DNA of 64,000 bases from an uncultured Christensenella sp. (GCA_910586245.1 CAJUFY010000003.1:143742-207741); one strand, 5' to 3'; counted from the stretch's first letter, positions 33,031 through 42,236 are shown. The notes: generated from the letters alone by a model not told the origin. Numbers and translations: made by a program.

Positions 33031-33068
33031 AAACACCCGAGCGGAATGTCCGTTCGGGTATTTTTTTA
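33031..33068. terminator. Terminator between convergent Pr6Pr-like gene and hpt
   Basis: ACCCGAgCGGA - ATG - TCCGtTCGGGT hairpin with an A-run on the left and T-run (33061-33067) on the right. Confidence 0.85.
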
Positions 33069-33085
33069 TTTCAAGGTTACTTGCG

Positions 33086-33652
33086 TTAACGTTTGATTCC
33101 TTTCGTTTCATCTTCGTAAATTTCCCGTTTCAATACGCCGATATACGGCAAATTGCGATACCGTTGGGCGTAATCCAAACCGTACCCGACGATAAACTCG
33201 TCCCCCACTTCGAAACAGGCAAAATCCGCCCGCACGGAAACGACGCGGCGGGCGGGTTTATCGAGCAACGTAACCACCGTAAACGTTTTTGCTCCGCGGC
33301 CGATCATCAGCTCACGCAGGCGGGCAAGCGTAAAGCCGCTGTCTACGATATCCTCTACGAGAACGACGTCCCGTCCCGATACGGATTCGGATAAATCCAT
33401 TTCGATTTTCGGCATTCCCGAACTCGAAGCGTTCGTTCCGTAAGAGGATACTTTCATAAAATCGATGACGACGGGCGTATGCATCGCACGGACGAGATCA
33501 CAAAAAAACATCACGCTGCCCTTCAGCACGCCGATGAAAAGAGGCGCTGTGTTTGCTTTGGAAAACTTGCCGTCCAACCATGCGGCGGCTTCCTTCACTT
33601 TCCCTGCGATTCGTTCTTCCGTCAAAACGATACGGGCGATATCGGCATTCAT
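33086..33652 (-). CDS. hpt: Hypoxanthine phosphoribosyltransferase
   Basis: A 188-residue type I phosphoribosyltransferase with the PRPP motif VVLVEDIVDSGFTLA (96-110) and the flexible-loop block KVSSYGTNASSSG (67-79). It salvages hypoxanthine and guanine to IMP and GMP. Length fits. Ten bases separate it from the thioesterase gene upstream. The third gene of a leftward operon starting at the aldo/keto reductase promoter. Confidence 0.93.
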   Translation of the reverse strand: MNADIARIVLTEERIAGKVKEAAAWLDGKFSKANTAPLFIGVLKGSVMFFCDLVRAMHTPVVIDFMKVSSYGTNASSSGMPKIEMDLSESVSGRDVVLVEDIVDSGFTLARLRELMIGRGAKTFTVVTLLDKPARRVVSVRADFACFEVGDEFIVGYGLDYAQRYRNLPYIGVLKREIYEDETKGIKR

Positions 33653-33662
33653 AGTATCCCCT

Positions 33663-34163
33663 TTAAAATTCGATATTCGTTACGCCGTCCTCGATCAGAT
33701 AGCACATCTCTTCGTGTTCGTCAACGCCGTCTTGAATCTGATCGAGATTCCGCTTGATATATTTCGCCGTCGCGTTTGCAAGCAGCGTTCCGTCCGGCAA
33801 GGAAAGCGTACATTCCGCCGTAAGAAAATTACCGCTGTCTTTTACGACCACCCCTCTTCCGATCAAATCGGTATCGTAAGGAACGGGCTTGCGGAATTTG
33901 GTTTCCAACGCAACCGTAACGCCGTACGTTCTTTCATCCCCTTCCTTTGCCCAAAGCGCGCGCACGCCCAGCTCGTCGAGCATCGCGGAAATTAAACCGC
34001 CGTGCACTCTTCCCGGATAGCTTTGATGTTCTTCCCGATAACGAAACGGCGAAACGACGCTCCCGTCTTCCATCGAATAATAGAACGCGCGAACGCCTGC
34101 GGGATTATCGAGCCCGCACATCATGCACATTCTGCTGTTTTTCTGTTTCCGAACGACTTTCAT
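33663..34163 (-). CDS. Hotdog-fold thioesterase (PaaI-like)
   Basis: A 166-residue hotdog-fold protein. The central motif GRVHGGLISAMLDE (about 52-65) carries the Asp/His-type HGG active-site block of PaaI-like acyl-CoA thioesterases, followed by a YGVTVALETKFRKPVP strand. The N-terminus contains CMMCG, which may bind a metal. The substrate is unknown. It lies between an aldo/keto reductase and hpt in one operon. Confidence 0.8.
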   Translation of the reverse strand: MKVVRKQKNSRMCMMCGLDNPAGVRAFYYSMEDGSVVSPFRYREEHQSYPGRVHGGLISAMLDELGVRALWAKEGDERTYGVTVALETKFRKPVPYDTDLIGRGVVVKDSGNFLTAECTLSLPDGTLLANATAKYIKRNLDQIQDGVDEHEEMCYLIEDGVTNIEF

Positions 34164-34177
34164 AAAAACCCCGCGCG

Positions 34178-34984
34178 TTACAACGCAAGCAACGCGTTCA
34201 TATCCTCAGAAGAAATTTCGAAATCGACTTCGGCGTTTTGCCGCATGTATTCTTCGTGCACCGTTTTGGGAAGCGGAAGCAAACCGAGCTGCAAGCAAAA
34301 ACGAATTCCCAGCTGCGGCACGCTTACGCCGTATTTCTTTGCCATCTCACGCACGTTTTCGTTCCCGGGAAGTCTTCCCGTTGCGTTCGGGGAATACGCC
34401 TCCACCAGAATATTCTGCTGTTTGCAGTAAGCGATCAGCGCCTGCGGAACGTTCCCAATATGGACGCAGATCTGATTAACGACGGGTTTGATTTCCGCAT
34501 GCGCAAGGATATTTTGCAAATCCCCCTCGTTAAAATTGGAAACGCCGATGCTGCGCAGTTTCCCTTCTTTCTGCGCCTCCTCCATCGCACGCCAGACCGC
34601 AAGATTTTCTTCGGGATAGCGGTAACCGTCGCCCGCCATTTCGCTCCACGGCTTCGGCGCGTGAATGAGCATCAGATCGATTTCGCTCCCGATGTAAGAA
34701 ATGGAATCTTCGATCGAACGTTTTGCTTCCTCGTAAGTTTTCAATTCGGCGGGAACTTTACTCGTAATATAAAGTTCGTTCCGATTCACGCCGCACGCTT
34801 TCAACGCTTCTCCGACGCCCTTTTCGTTGCGGTAAGCCGCCGCGGTATCGATATGCCGATAGCCGAGTTTCACTGCGGAAAGCACCGCGGTCTTTGCCTG
34901 TTCCTCCGACACCTGCCACGTTCCCAACGCAATCTTGGGAATCCGAATGCCGTTGCTCATTTGAAAAGTTTCGTGTAAAATCAT
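34178..34984 (-). CDS. Aldo/keto reductase
   Basis: A 268-residue AKR5-like NADPH-dependent reductase. The catalytic tetrad is visible: Asp in HIDTAAAYRNE with Tyr (about 47-52), Lys in YITSKVP (about 77) and His in DLMLIHAPKPW (about 108). GVSNFNEGDL and the C-terminal cofactor region are intact. Substrate is unassigned; methylglyoxal or small carbonyls are common for this group. AAGGAGG precedes the start, with a consensus promoter at 35008-35036. Confidence 0.92.
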   Translation of the reverse strand: MILHETFQMSNGIRIPKIALGTWQVSEEQAKTAVLSAVKLGYRHIDTAAAYRNEKGVGEALKACGVNRNELYITSKVPAELKTYEEAKRSIEDSISYIGSEIDLMLIHAPKPWSEMAGDGYRYPEENLAVWRAMEEAQKEGKLRSIGVSNFNEGDLQNILAHAEIKPVVNQICVHIGNVPQALIAYCKQQNILVEAYSPNATGRLPGNENVREMAKKYGVSVPQLGIRFCLQLGLLPLPKTVHEEYMRQNAEVDFEISSEDMNALLAL

Positions 34985-35007
34985 AATTTCCTCCTTATTT
35001 CTGCTTC

Positions 35008-35036
35008 ATTATAACACGATTCAAACGCTTTGTCAA
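35008..35036 (-). promoter_or_regulatory. Promoter for aldo/keto reductase-thioesterase-hpt
   Basis: Leftward TTGACA (35036-35031) and TATAAT (35013-35008), 17-base spacer. Confidence 0.88.
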
Positions 35037-35089
35037 AGAGAAAAAAATTGCGAATCATGCACGGGCGCATATAAAATGAAAAAGCGCTA

Positions 35090-35118
35090 TTGATTTTTGG
35101 ACGCCGATTTGCTATAAT
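35090..35118 (+). promoter_or_regulatory. Promoter for the HD / TIR-NACHT operon
   Basis: TTGATT (35090-35095) and TATAAT (35113-35118), 17-base spacer. It overlaps upstream in-frame ATGs and so supports the start at 35147. Confidence 0.8.
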
Positions 35119-35146
35119 GAAAAAAGAGAAACAAAACGAGGCACGT

Positions 35147-35944
35147 ATGCAACAAAACGAAACAATCCTTTCCTTCTGCGATCTGCGTTTGAAAGAACTT
35201 TGTGAATTTCATATCGAAACGCCGTTTGCGACCGGAAATCTTGCGGATCTTTTGAAACAGTTGCCTCGCACGGGGAAAGCCGTCCGCTTGCGGCGGCTGA
35301 ATCTGCCGCAATTAAAGGCGCGTTCGGTTTACGAACATATTTTATCTCTTGCACAGAGCGCCGCGCTGTTTCTGCCCTGTTATCCGCAAAAACTAAACCC
35401 CGATATTCTTTCGGCACAGATTGTGTATCACGACGTAAACGAAGTGCTGCTCGGCGATATTCCGAATTACACGGATATTAAGGAGCAACCCGTCCCGAAT
35501 TGTTGGACGCAACTGAAAAAAACGGAAAAAGCAAAACGGGAACGAATTGCAAATTCGTTTTTAGCTCTGTTTGCAAACAAAGCGCAACAAAAATCGTTGC
35601 GCGCGCTAAAAATATACGGCGCGGAAAAAGATTTTTGCTATCTCCTCGATAAAATCGATCCGATCATTGCCGTCTGGCGATACCTGTTCGTTTATCGGGA
35701 TCAACTGCTTGCCAACGCCGAACAATTTATTGACGCCATGCGCGATTTTTTTGAAAATCCGATTCTGGAAGAATATACAAAACATTGCCCGATCAAAATT
35801 TTAAAGCGCATGCTTCCCGTCTTGACGGATAAAAATTCGGCGGCGGAATACTTGCGAAGCGGCAATTTACAAGAAATCATACCGTTTGAATGTTTCGAAA
35901 CGTTTCAAACTTTGATTGAAAAAACGCCTTTGTTTTTCAACTGA
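35147..35944 (+). CDS. HD-domain nucleotidase-like protein of the TIR-NACHT operon
   Basis: A 265-residue protein with an HD phosphohydrolase core like YfbR-type 5'-deoxynucleotidases: SVYEHILSLAQ (His64), YHDVNEVLLGDIPNY (His95-Asp96, Glu99) and a later Asp in LLDKIDPII. YfbR proteins remove phosphate from deoxynucleoside monophosphates. Here it sits 18 bases before a TIR-NACHT-WD40 gene under one promoter, so it may consume nucleotides or degrade or tune a TIR-made signal; that is inference. The ATG at 35147 has GAGG eight bases upstream. The C-terminal third (about 170-265) is helical and unrecognised. Confidence 0.75.
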   Translation: MQQNETILSFCDLRLKELCEFHIETPFATGNLADLLKQLPRTGKAVRLRRLNLPQLKARSVYEHILSLAQSAALFLPCYPQKLNPDILSAQIVYHDVNEVLLGDIPNYTDIKEQPVPNCWTQLKKTEKAKRERIANSFLALFANKAQQKSLRALKIYGAEKDFCYLLDKIDPIIAVWRYLFVYRDQLLANAEQFIDAMRDFFENPILEEYTKHCPIKILKRMLPVLTDKNSAAEYLRSGNLQEIIPFECFETFQTLIEKTPLFFN

Positions 35945-35962
35945 TTTTACGAGGTACTCACG

Positions 35963-38900
35963 ATGATCCAAACAAACTACGAATATTTTATCTGTTTCCG
36001 AGGTGATGCGGGAATGGGCGGCGCGATCGCAGGAAAAGTTTACGATACGCTTTCAAACGTTTTTTCGAAAAAAGTTTTCTTTTCTTCGACGCCCAATCGT
36101 GAAAAAACGGAAAATTACCGAAACGACGAAACGAAAGCGCTTTCGGAAATCAAAGAGTTCATTATAATTCTTACGGAAAATTTTTTGAGCAAAATCGACC
36201 AACCGGATGACGAAATACGGTATGAACTGACGACTGCGGCAAAACGGAGCGACGTCGTATTTCGCATCGTGGAACACGTTCCGCACGTTTTTCAGGCAGA
36301 TAAACTTCCCATTTTAAGAGAAATCGTCGGAGAAGATGCCTTTGAAAAGATCAAGCGCGCCGAATATATTAAATATTACGGTTATATGGATTACGAACGC
36401 GCAACCGAGCCCCAAATGTGCAAATTGCTCCACTTGGACGACAGAAAATTAAGGATTGCACGCGAACTCGACGTTGCATTGCTCAATGATCTGAACGACA
36501 AACTCAACGCGCGCAGAAAGCACAGCGGCAGTTACTACCTCGGCGAAATTACAAAAGAACTGTTTCCTTCGCTCGGAGAAATAGAGCGCACGATCGAGCA
36601 TAAATCGGGCGAAAGCGACTCCCCTTCCCTCTTTACCCTGTTAACGGAACACCACGGCATCGATTACATCATGCTCGGCGACGGCGGGATCGGAAAAACC
36701 GTATTATTTATGGAAACCTGCGCGGCGCTGTTGCAACGGAACGTCCCCGCGCTCTACCTGCCTCTGCACGAGCTGCATGAAAAGAGCATCAAAGAAAGTA
36801 TTCTCTTCGCAAACGAATCCCTGAAAAACGCGTTCTGGAACGCCCCCTATCTGGTGTTGCTGTTAGACGGTTTCAACGAAGTCGCCGAAACGCACAAAGG
36901 CGCGTTGTTGCAGGAAATCGATTTGCTTGCAAAACTTGCCAACGTACAGGTTATTATGAGTTCGCGGTTCGATCCCCGTCAATTCGATTTATCGTTTGTC
37001 GGTTTCGATATCATTCAGCTCGAACCGCTTTCCCGACGGCAGATCGAGAATTACCTCAACGCATGTCAGCTCCCGGCTCCGGAAAACGACGACGCGTTTC
37101 CCATTTTGAGTTATCCGCTCATGCTTACCCTTTACACGAACGCAACCGCATACAAAAATCTGCACGGTCTGCACCGCGCGTTAAATTGGCGGGACAACCC
37201 GAGTACCGCCTCTGCGATCGTCTGGAACTTTATGCAGACGCAATTGCAAAAATGCGCGTTTACAATCGGTAACCGCAAACATCTGCCCGAATACGTTTTT
37301 ATACTCGAATACGTGATTCCGTACGTCGCATATAAAATGGTCAACGACGAAATTTTCGAAATCGAAAAACGGCAATTGCGCAATACGATCGGCGCGTACG
37401 TAGACGTATGCCGCAAGCGGTGGAACGGCGCGCTTCCCGAACGTTTCGACGATCTGTTTATGGATTATCAAGACGCGGAACCGCTTGCGTACGATACGGG
37501 GCGCGCATGGCGCATTTTAACGCAGGAATTGCATATGATGCACCCGAACGCAAACGGGAACTATACGTTTTTCCACCAGCACTTCCGCGACAGCCTTGCC
37601 GCGATTCACGTCATCAATCAATCGATCACCGAACAAGACGTTCCGCAGGAATTGCAGAATTGGCTTCCGCAAAACGTGCTGAAACCGATCTCCGAACTGA
37701 TTTCACAACAAGAGATCGACTCCCTCGTAAATAAACTCAGGCATAAAAAACTGGAGGCGCGGAATTTTTCGCTTACCAACGTACTCGGCGTTTACGAATT
37801 TCTGCACGGCAAAGATTTGCGTAAGTTCGACTTTTCGGGAATCGATTTGCGGAATATTTCTCTGCGCGATTACAACGTTTCCGGCGCACGTTTTAACGAA
37901 GCCGACGTTGCGGCAAAGACGTTTCTGCAACAGGGACACAAAGGCTCTATTTACAGCGTCGCGCTCACCCCGGACGAGCGGTATTTTATCAGCGCGTCTT
38001 ACGATAACATGATTTTGGTATGGGAGACGCTGAGCGCGTCCTTTCAATCCCTTCTTTCGGGGCATTCGAACGCCGTTACCGATCTTGCCGTTCCCGACAA
38101 CGAAACGGTATACAGTGTTTCGGCGGATAAAACGCTCCGACAGTGGAATCTTCTTTCCGGCGAAGAAAAAACGTTGTATACGCATTCCTGCGGACTGGAA
38201 AAATTGATTTTCTGCAACGGAAACCTCTATTTCATCGATGCGGAACGCAACGCATTTCGCCGCGACTGCCTGACCGGCAACACGGAAAAAATCTTCTCCG
38301 GCGCATCCGCTATATGCGCGTCGCACGACGGAGAAACCATCGCGCTGTTCGGAGCAGACGGAACGCTCGCGCTGTTCAATACTTTTTCCCTGAACGTCAC
38401 CGAAACAATCAACGTCGGGAAAACGGTCTCGTGCGCCGCCTTCATGCAGGAAGACGTCGGGCTGTTCTGCGGCTGCCCGAACGGCGAAGTGTTCCGATTT
38501 CATACGGAAAACCGACAGATACATCCGATCGGAAAACACAGCAAAAAGGTCTGCGATTTACGGTTGTACGGCGATAAAATTTTAATTACCGCTTCCGAAG
38601 ACAGATCGATTAGATTTTGGGATTTTGCAAACGCCCGTTTATTAAACGTTTTGACAAAGCATTACCGCGCCGTGTACGCAATCTCCGCCACGAAGCGAAA
38701 CAAACTTTTGATCAGCGGTTCCGACGACAACACCATTCGAATCTGGAATACCGAAAGCGGCGCGCTTTTGAAAACGATCGAAGGATTTACCGATTGGGTC
38801 AACGGAATTGCAACAGCCGAAAATCAAGATTTATTGATGACGGTATCCGGCGACACTTCCGTGCGATTGTGGCGAAAATCCGATTTCAGCTGGCTTTACA

Positions 38901-39757
38901 CGCTCGAAGGACATACCGACTGGGTTTACGCCTGCGTGCTCTCTGCGAATGGGAAAATCGCCGTAAGTTGCGCGTGCGACAAAAAAGTAATCGTCTGGAA
39001 TCTGCGCGAACAGAAACCGGAAAATGAATTTACAGCGCACGACGGCGAAGTAAAAAACGTTTCTCTTACCGCAGACGGCGCGGTTTGCGCCTCGGCAGGC
39101 GCGGACGGAAACGTATTCGTTTTTCGTACCGAAGGCATCCTTCTTGATCGCTTTCAAGAAAACGGCGCGGTCTACGGCGTAGCAATCTCGCGCAATGCGG
39201 AAAAAATCGCCTACTGTACCGAAACGGGCAAACTGATCGTACGAAATCTTAGTTCCGATAAACGATTCATTTGCATAGACCGGGCGCACGACGATAAAAT
39301 TCACTGCCTTGCCGCGAATCAAGAATTTACGCGGATCGTTACGGGCAGCGACGACGCGATCGTAAAACTCTGGAATCCCGAAACGGGAGAATGCCTTGCG
39401 GAACTTCCCGCTTTCAACAGCAAAGTCCGCTGCGTAGCATTTTCGCCCGACGGAAAACGGTTTGCCGCCGGTTCTTTGGACGGAGAAATCAAAGTGTGGG
39501 ACGTTGCCTCGAACGAGATCGTCTATCGGGAAAAACGGCACTTCGGAGAAGTGCGTACGCTGCATTTTCCCGATAACAATACCATTACAAGCGGCGGAAG
39601 CGATTCGTTCATCTACGTATATCCGCTCGACGGTTCCGAGGTGCGCAAAATCAAACCGGTACCGTTGATGCCCGTAAAGGGATGCAGATTCCGCAATGCG
39701 AAATTTACGGAAGAATATTTGAAAGACGCCGTAAAAAATAACGGCGGTATTCTATAA
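35963..39757 (+). CDS. TIR-NACHT-pentapeptide-WD40 STAND protein
   Basis: A 1264-residue NLR-like protein. An N-terminal TIR domain (about 5-125) begins EYFICFRGD; Glu88 in IRYELTTA is the position of the NADase glutamate. A NACHT ATPase follows: Walker A GDGGIGKT (239-246), Walker B LVLLLDGFNE (297-306), and arginine-containing SSRFDP. Then come a helical region, a short pentapeptide-like stretch (about 620-650: FDFSGIDLRNISLRDY) and about 13 WD40 blades (about 659-1230) with repeated VW/LW ends. A final FRNAKF motif echoes the pentapeptide part. Bacterial NACHT and TIR-STAND proteins sense phage and trigger TIR NADase or signal synthesis. It shares an operon with the HD gene and ends at a terminator facing the membrane-RyR gene. 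Confidence 0.9.
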   Translation: MIQTNYEYFICFRGDAGMGGAIAGKVYDTLSNVFSKKVFFSSTPNREKTENYRNDETKALSEIKEFIIILTENFLSKIDQPDDEIRYELTTAAKRSDVVFRIVEHVPHVFQADKLPILREIVGEDAFEKIKRAEYIKYYGYMDYERATEPQMCKLLHLDDRKLRIARELDVALLNDLNDKLNARRKHSGSYYLGEITKELFPSLGEIERTIEHKSGESDSPSLFTLLTEHHGIDYIMLGDGGIGKTVLFMETCAALLQRNVPALYLPLHELHEKSIKESILFANESLKNAFWNAPYLVLLLDGFNEVAETHKGALLQEIDLLAKLANVQVIMSSRFDPRQFDLSFVGFDIIQLEPLSRRQIENYLNACQLPAPENDDAFPILSYPLMLTLYTNATAYKNLHGLHRALNWRDNPSTASAIVWNFMQTQLQKCAFTIGNRKHLPEYVFILEYVIPYVAYKMVNDEIFEIEKRQLRNTIGAYVDVCRKRWNGALPERFDDLFMDYQDAEPLAYDTGRAWRILTQELHMMHPNANGNYTFFHQHFRDSLAAIHVINQSITEQDVPQELQNWLPQNVLKPISELISQQEIDSLVNKLRHKKLEARNFSLTNVLGVYEFLHGKDLRKFDFSGIDLRNISLRDYNVSGARFNEADVAAKTFLQQGHKGSIYSVALTPDERYFISASYDNMILVWETLSASFQSLLSGHSNAVTDLAVPDNETVYSVSADKTLRQWNLLSGEEKTLYTHSCGLEKLIFCNGNLYFIDAERNAFRRDCLTGNTEKIFSGASAICASHDGETIALFGADGTLALFNTFSLNVTETINVGKTVSCAAFMQEDVGLFCGCPNGEVFRFHTENRQIHPIGKHSKKVCDLRLYGDKILITASEDRSIRFWDFANARLLNVLTKHYRAVYAISATKRNKLLISGSDDNTIRIWNTESGALLKTIEGFTDWVNGIATAENQDLLMTVSGDTSVRLWRKSDFSWLYTLEGHTDWVYACVLSANGKIAVSCACDKKVIVWNLREQKPENEFTAHDGEVKNVSLTADGAVCASAGADGNVFVFRTEGILLDRFQENGAVYGVAISRNAEKIAYCTETGKLIVRNLSSDKRFICIDRAHDDKIHCLAANQEFTRIVTGSDDAIVKLWNPETGECLAELPAFNSKVRCVAFSPDGKRFAAGSLDGEIKVWDVASNEIVYREKRHFGEVRTLHFPDNNTITSGGSDSFIYVYPLDGSEVRKIKPVPLMPVKGCRFRNAKFTEEYLKDAVKNNGGIL

Positions 39758-39760
39758 AAT

Positions 39761-39786
39761 AAAAGCGGCTTATCGCCGCTTTTTTG
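39761..39786. terminator. Bidirectional terminator
   Basis: AAAAGCGGC - TTATC - GCCGCTTTTTT between the convergent TIR-NACHT and membrane-RyR genes; it overlaps the 3' end of the latter. Confidence 0.85.
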
Positions 39787-41968
39787 ATTCGTCAATCACG
39801 TATCCGAGCACGTGAAACTCTTCGTATAATCGATCCAAATCCATATAATCGTAAGCATACAGATCTTTTAATTGCAAAATACTCTCGTCCCTTTCGGACA
39901 CTGCTTTATCAAAATCTTTTTCGGGATACAACAATTTAAACTTAAAGCGTATCAGACTGTCGAGCCCCCGATACGTCGTGACGCAAGCGTGCCGTTTGCG
40001 TTCGTTATCTTGATGAACGACTTCCCGCACCGTTTTTCTGCTCTCTTGATCAATCTTTACGCTGATTTTCATTTCCGATTTTTTCATTTGTACGTAGTCG
40101 TAAAGAATATATAACGCGTTCCAACGGGAATGCTCTATAAACGCCAGGACGTTGGAAGATTCCGTTTTGAAAAAGAACGAATAATCGCAGTATTGATCTG
40201 CCTTTCCGCTGTTCACGTACTTTTCGTTGAACTTTGCTTCCGAAATTCCGACGTCTTCCGGATTCTTTCGTTTTCTCATCGAAAATCCCAACATGTGAAT
40301 TTTAAACGGAAGATTGAATGCATGATAAAGATTCGAATATTGTTTGATAGTTTCCAGTTTACTCCACGCCTCTATCATATAAGCTCTGTTTTGGTGTGAC
40401 GATAAACATTTATCGACCAACTTGCGCTTTTCCTCGCCCGAAATTTTCTCGTCTTGCGCCGCCGACAAGCCAAGCGAAGTTTCATTCACGTGCTTGTACA
40501 AAAGATTAATTCTCTGTGCGAACCCGGTCAGTTCGTCGTTGACGATGCAGTCGTGCGTATAAAAACTTTCATCGTTCCCGAAATAGAGCACGGAACTTTC
40601 GCGGCAAGACAAATTCTCGCCGTTTTTATTTTTTGCGCGTACAAAAATTTTATAATTGCTTTCGTTTACCAGCAAATGTTCGAGTGTCCGCGCATACGAA
40701 GCGTCTGCGATATCATCGTCCAGCGAAACGATAAAAAACGTATACGAATTTTTATGCACCAACGAACGCATCTTCTGCTTCGCCGCAACCGAATGTGCGT
40801 CAAGCGGCTTCGAATCGTCTAAATCGCAAATCGGTTCGGGCACGGGAAAATCGCTTTCGAGAAACGCTTCTTTGATTTCGTATTGAAATCTCGTCAGAGT
40901 ATCGTTGTGCAAACTCGTTTCTTCTTTATCGAATACGTAAAAGTGAATCGGTTTTGAAACGAGTTCCCCATTTTGTTCCGCAGCAAACTGAAACTGCATG
41001 GCGCACATACGGAACATTTGACGGTTCACTTTCCCGAATCCCACAAACACGACGTTGATTTCTTTTCCGTCGCAAACCGTACAGTTCGGACGATAAAAAT
41101 CCCGCGGAATGAACTTCGTAAGCGGATACTCCCACACGAATTGTCGTGCGATCAATTCGTATTTTCCGAAGCAAGAAATAAACGCACGCGAATTTTCGTC
41201 CGCTTTCGCAATAAATTCATCCTTGAAAAATTTTGTTTCTTCCTGATTCACTTCAAAATGCAGAAACAAAAATTTTTTATTCCTGCGTTTTAATTTGGAA
41301 AAGTATTCGATGATTTTGAAAAACGGCTGTCCGCTGTCGCGAAACACGATAAAATGGCGTTCCCGAAGCCGAGCGAATACGCCGAACAATTTCGAATTAA
41401 AACCCGAACGCCATACGCAATAACCTTCTTTTAAAAGTTCGGCATACCGTTTCCGCGAAACGCCGACGCCCCACATCATGCAGTTCTTATTCGCTTTTAA
41501 ATATTTTAGCGTGCTTTCGGAATCGCCGATCAGAATATCGCAATCCCGAAAACAAAACCGTATTTTGCGCAAAAAATTGTAAATTCTCGCGCTGAAAAAA
41601 CTCGCGACGCTTAAAATCACCGTTGCAATGCTGATCGTAAACGTCAAAATATAATCTGCATAAAAAATAGGATATTCCGCAGCGATCTGCCGCATCGCAG
41701 GAATAAAAGAAGAAATTTTAAAAATAAACACGTCAAAAGCGGAAGAAACCAAATTGAAACAGTAATAAAAATCAATCTCGTCTCCCCGATAGATTCCGGT
41801 AATCAATAAAAGCGCATAAATGAGAATTACCGAAGGAACGAAATAAATGAGATGTTTTTTTGAGATGAGTTCTTTTTCCTTACGCAACGTATGCCACATG
41901 GTATATACGATGAATACGGCAGTCACCGTTGCAAAAATCAACAACAAAATTCCCGCGGTAAAAAACAT
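39770..41968 (-). CDS. Membrane protein with Rossmann (TrkA-N-like) and RyR-like domains
   Basis: A 732-residue protein. Membrane helices at about 4-24, 40-58 and 103-127, with a further hydrophobic stretch at 68-90 that could re-enter the membrane. Two nucleotide-binding-like strands follow: CDILIGDSEST (about 143-153) and INVVFVGFGKVNRQMF (about 301-316, GxGxxN). Near the C-terminus, EHSRWNALYILYDY (about 611) and RHACVTTYRGLD match the RyR-domain pattern. TM plus TrkA-N/RCK plus RyR suggests a ligand-controlled ion channel or pore. GAGGAAA precedes the ATG; its own promoter is at 42000-42028. It converges on the TIR-NACHT operon and may be its membrane effector. Function is inferred. Confidence 0.7.
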   Translation of the reverse strand: MFFTAGILLLIFATVTAVFIVYTMWHTLRKEKELISKKHLIYFVPSVILIYALLLITGIYRGDEIDFYYCFNLVSSAFDVFIFKISSFIPAMRQIAAEYPIFYADYILTFTISIATVILSVASFFSARIYNFLRKIRFCFRDCDILIGDSESTLKYLKANKNCMMWGVGVSRKRYAELLKEGYCVWRSGFNSKLFGVFARLRERHFIVFRDSGQPFFKIIEYFSKLKRRNKKFLFLHFEVNQEETKFFKDEFIAKADENSRAFISCFGKYELIARQFVWEYPLTKFIPRDFYRPNCTVCDGKEINVVFVGFGKVNRQMFRMCAMQFQFAAEQNGELVSKPIHFYVFDKEETSLHNDTLTRFQYEIKEAFLESDFPVPEPICDLDDSKPLDAHSVAAKQKMRSLVHKNSYTFFIVSLDDDIADASYARTLEHLLVNESNYKIFVRAKNKNGENLSCRESSVLYFGNDESFYTHDCIVNDELTGFAQRINLLYKHVNETSLGLSAAQDEKISGEEKRKLVDKCLSSHQNRAYMIEAWSKLETIKQYSNLYHAFNLPFKIHMLGFSMRKRKNPEDVGISEAKFNEKYVNSGKADQYCDYSFFFKTESSNVLAFIEHSRWNALYILYDYVQMKKSEMKISVKIDQESRKTVREVVHQDNERKRHACVTTYRGLDSLIRFKFKLLYPEKDFDKAVSERDESILQLKDLYAYDYMDLDRLYEEFHVLGYVIDESKKRR

Positions 41969-41999
41969 TGATTTCCTCTTTTATTACGAATTCTTATTC

Positions 42000-42028
42000 A
42001 GTATAACACAGCTTTTCACAAAAATCAA
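42000..42028 (-). promoter_or_regulatory. Promoter of the membrane-RyR gene
   Basis: Leftward TTGATT (42028-42023) and TATACT (42005-42000), 17-base spacer. The same -35 word heads the TIR-NACHT operon. Confidence 0.75.
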
Positions 42029-42065
42029 GAGCGAAAAACTTTTTCTGAAAACAGCGTAAAAATCA

Positions 42066-42094
42066 TTGCTTTTTTTTAGAAATTCATGTAAAAT
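42066..42094 (+). promoter_or_regulatory. Promoter of tRNA-Ser(GGA)
   Basis: TTGCTT (42066-42071) and TAAAAT (42089-42094), 17-base spacer, 15 bases before the tRNA. Confidence 0.65.
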
Positions 42095-42109
42095 AATGCT
42101 GTCGTTCAT

Positions 42110-42200
42110 GCAGAGATGTCTGAGTGGTTTAAGGAGCACGATTGGAAATCGTGTGACGGGGGTGACTCGTCCGGAGGTTCGAATCCTCTTCTCTGCGCCA
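42110..42200 (+). tRNA. tRNA-Ser(GGA)
   Basis: GCAGAGA/TCTCTGC acceptor, anticodon stem ACGAT-TGGAAAT loop region with anticodon GGA, long variable arm, GGAGG-TTCGAAT-CCTCT T arm, discriminator G, encoded CCA (42198-42200). Intact. Confidence 0.95.
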
Positions 42201-42236
42201 AAAAAAAAGGAAAGGGAAACCCTTTCCTTTTTTTAT
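42199..42236. terminator. Bidirectional terminator after tRNA-Ser(GGA) and clpB
   Basis: AAAGGAAAGGG - AAA - CCCTTTCCTTT with A- and T-runs; it overlaps the clpB stop. Confidence 0.88.

Noticed and set aside
42110..42200. Integration site at tRNA-Ser(GGA) bounding the TIR-NACHT region
   Set aside because: The tRNA is intact, no direct repeat of its 3' end was found within the window, and no recombinase lies between 33 kb and 42 kb.
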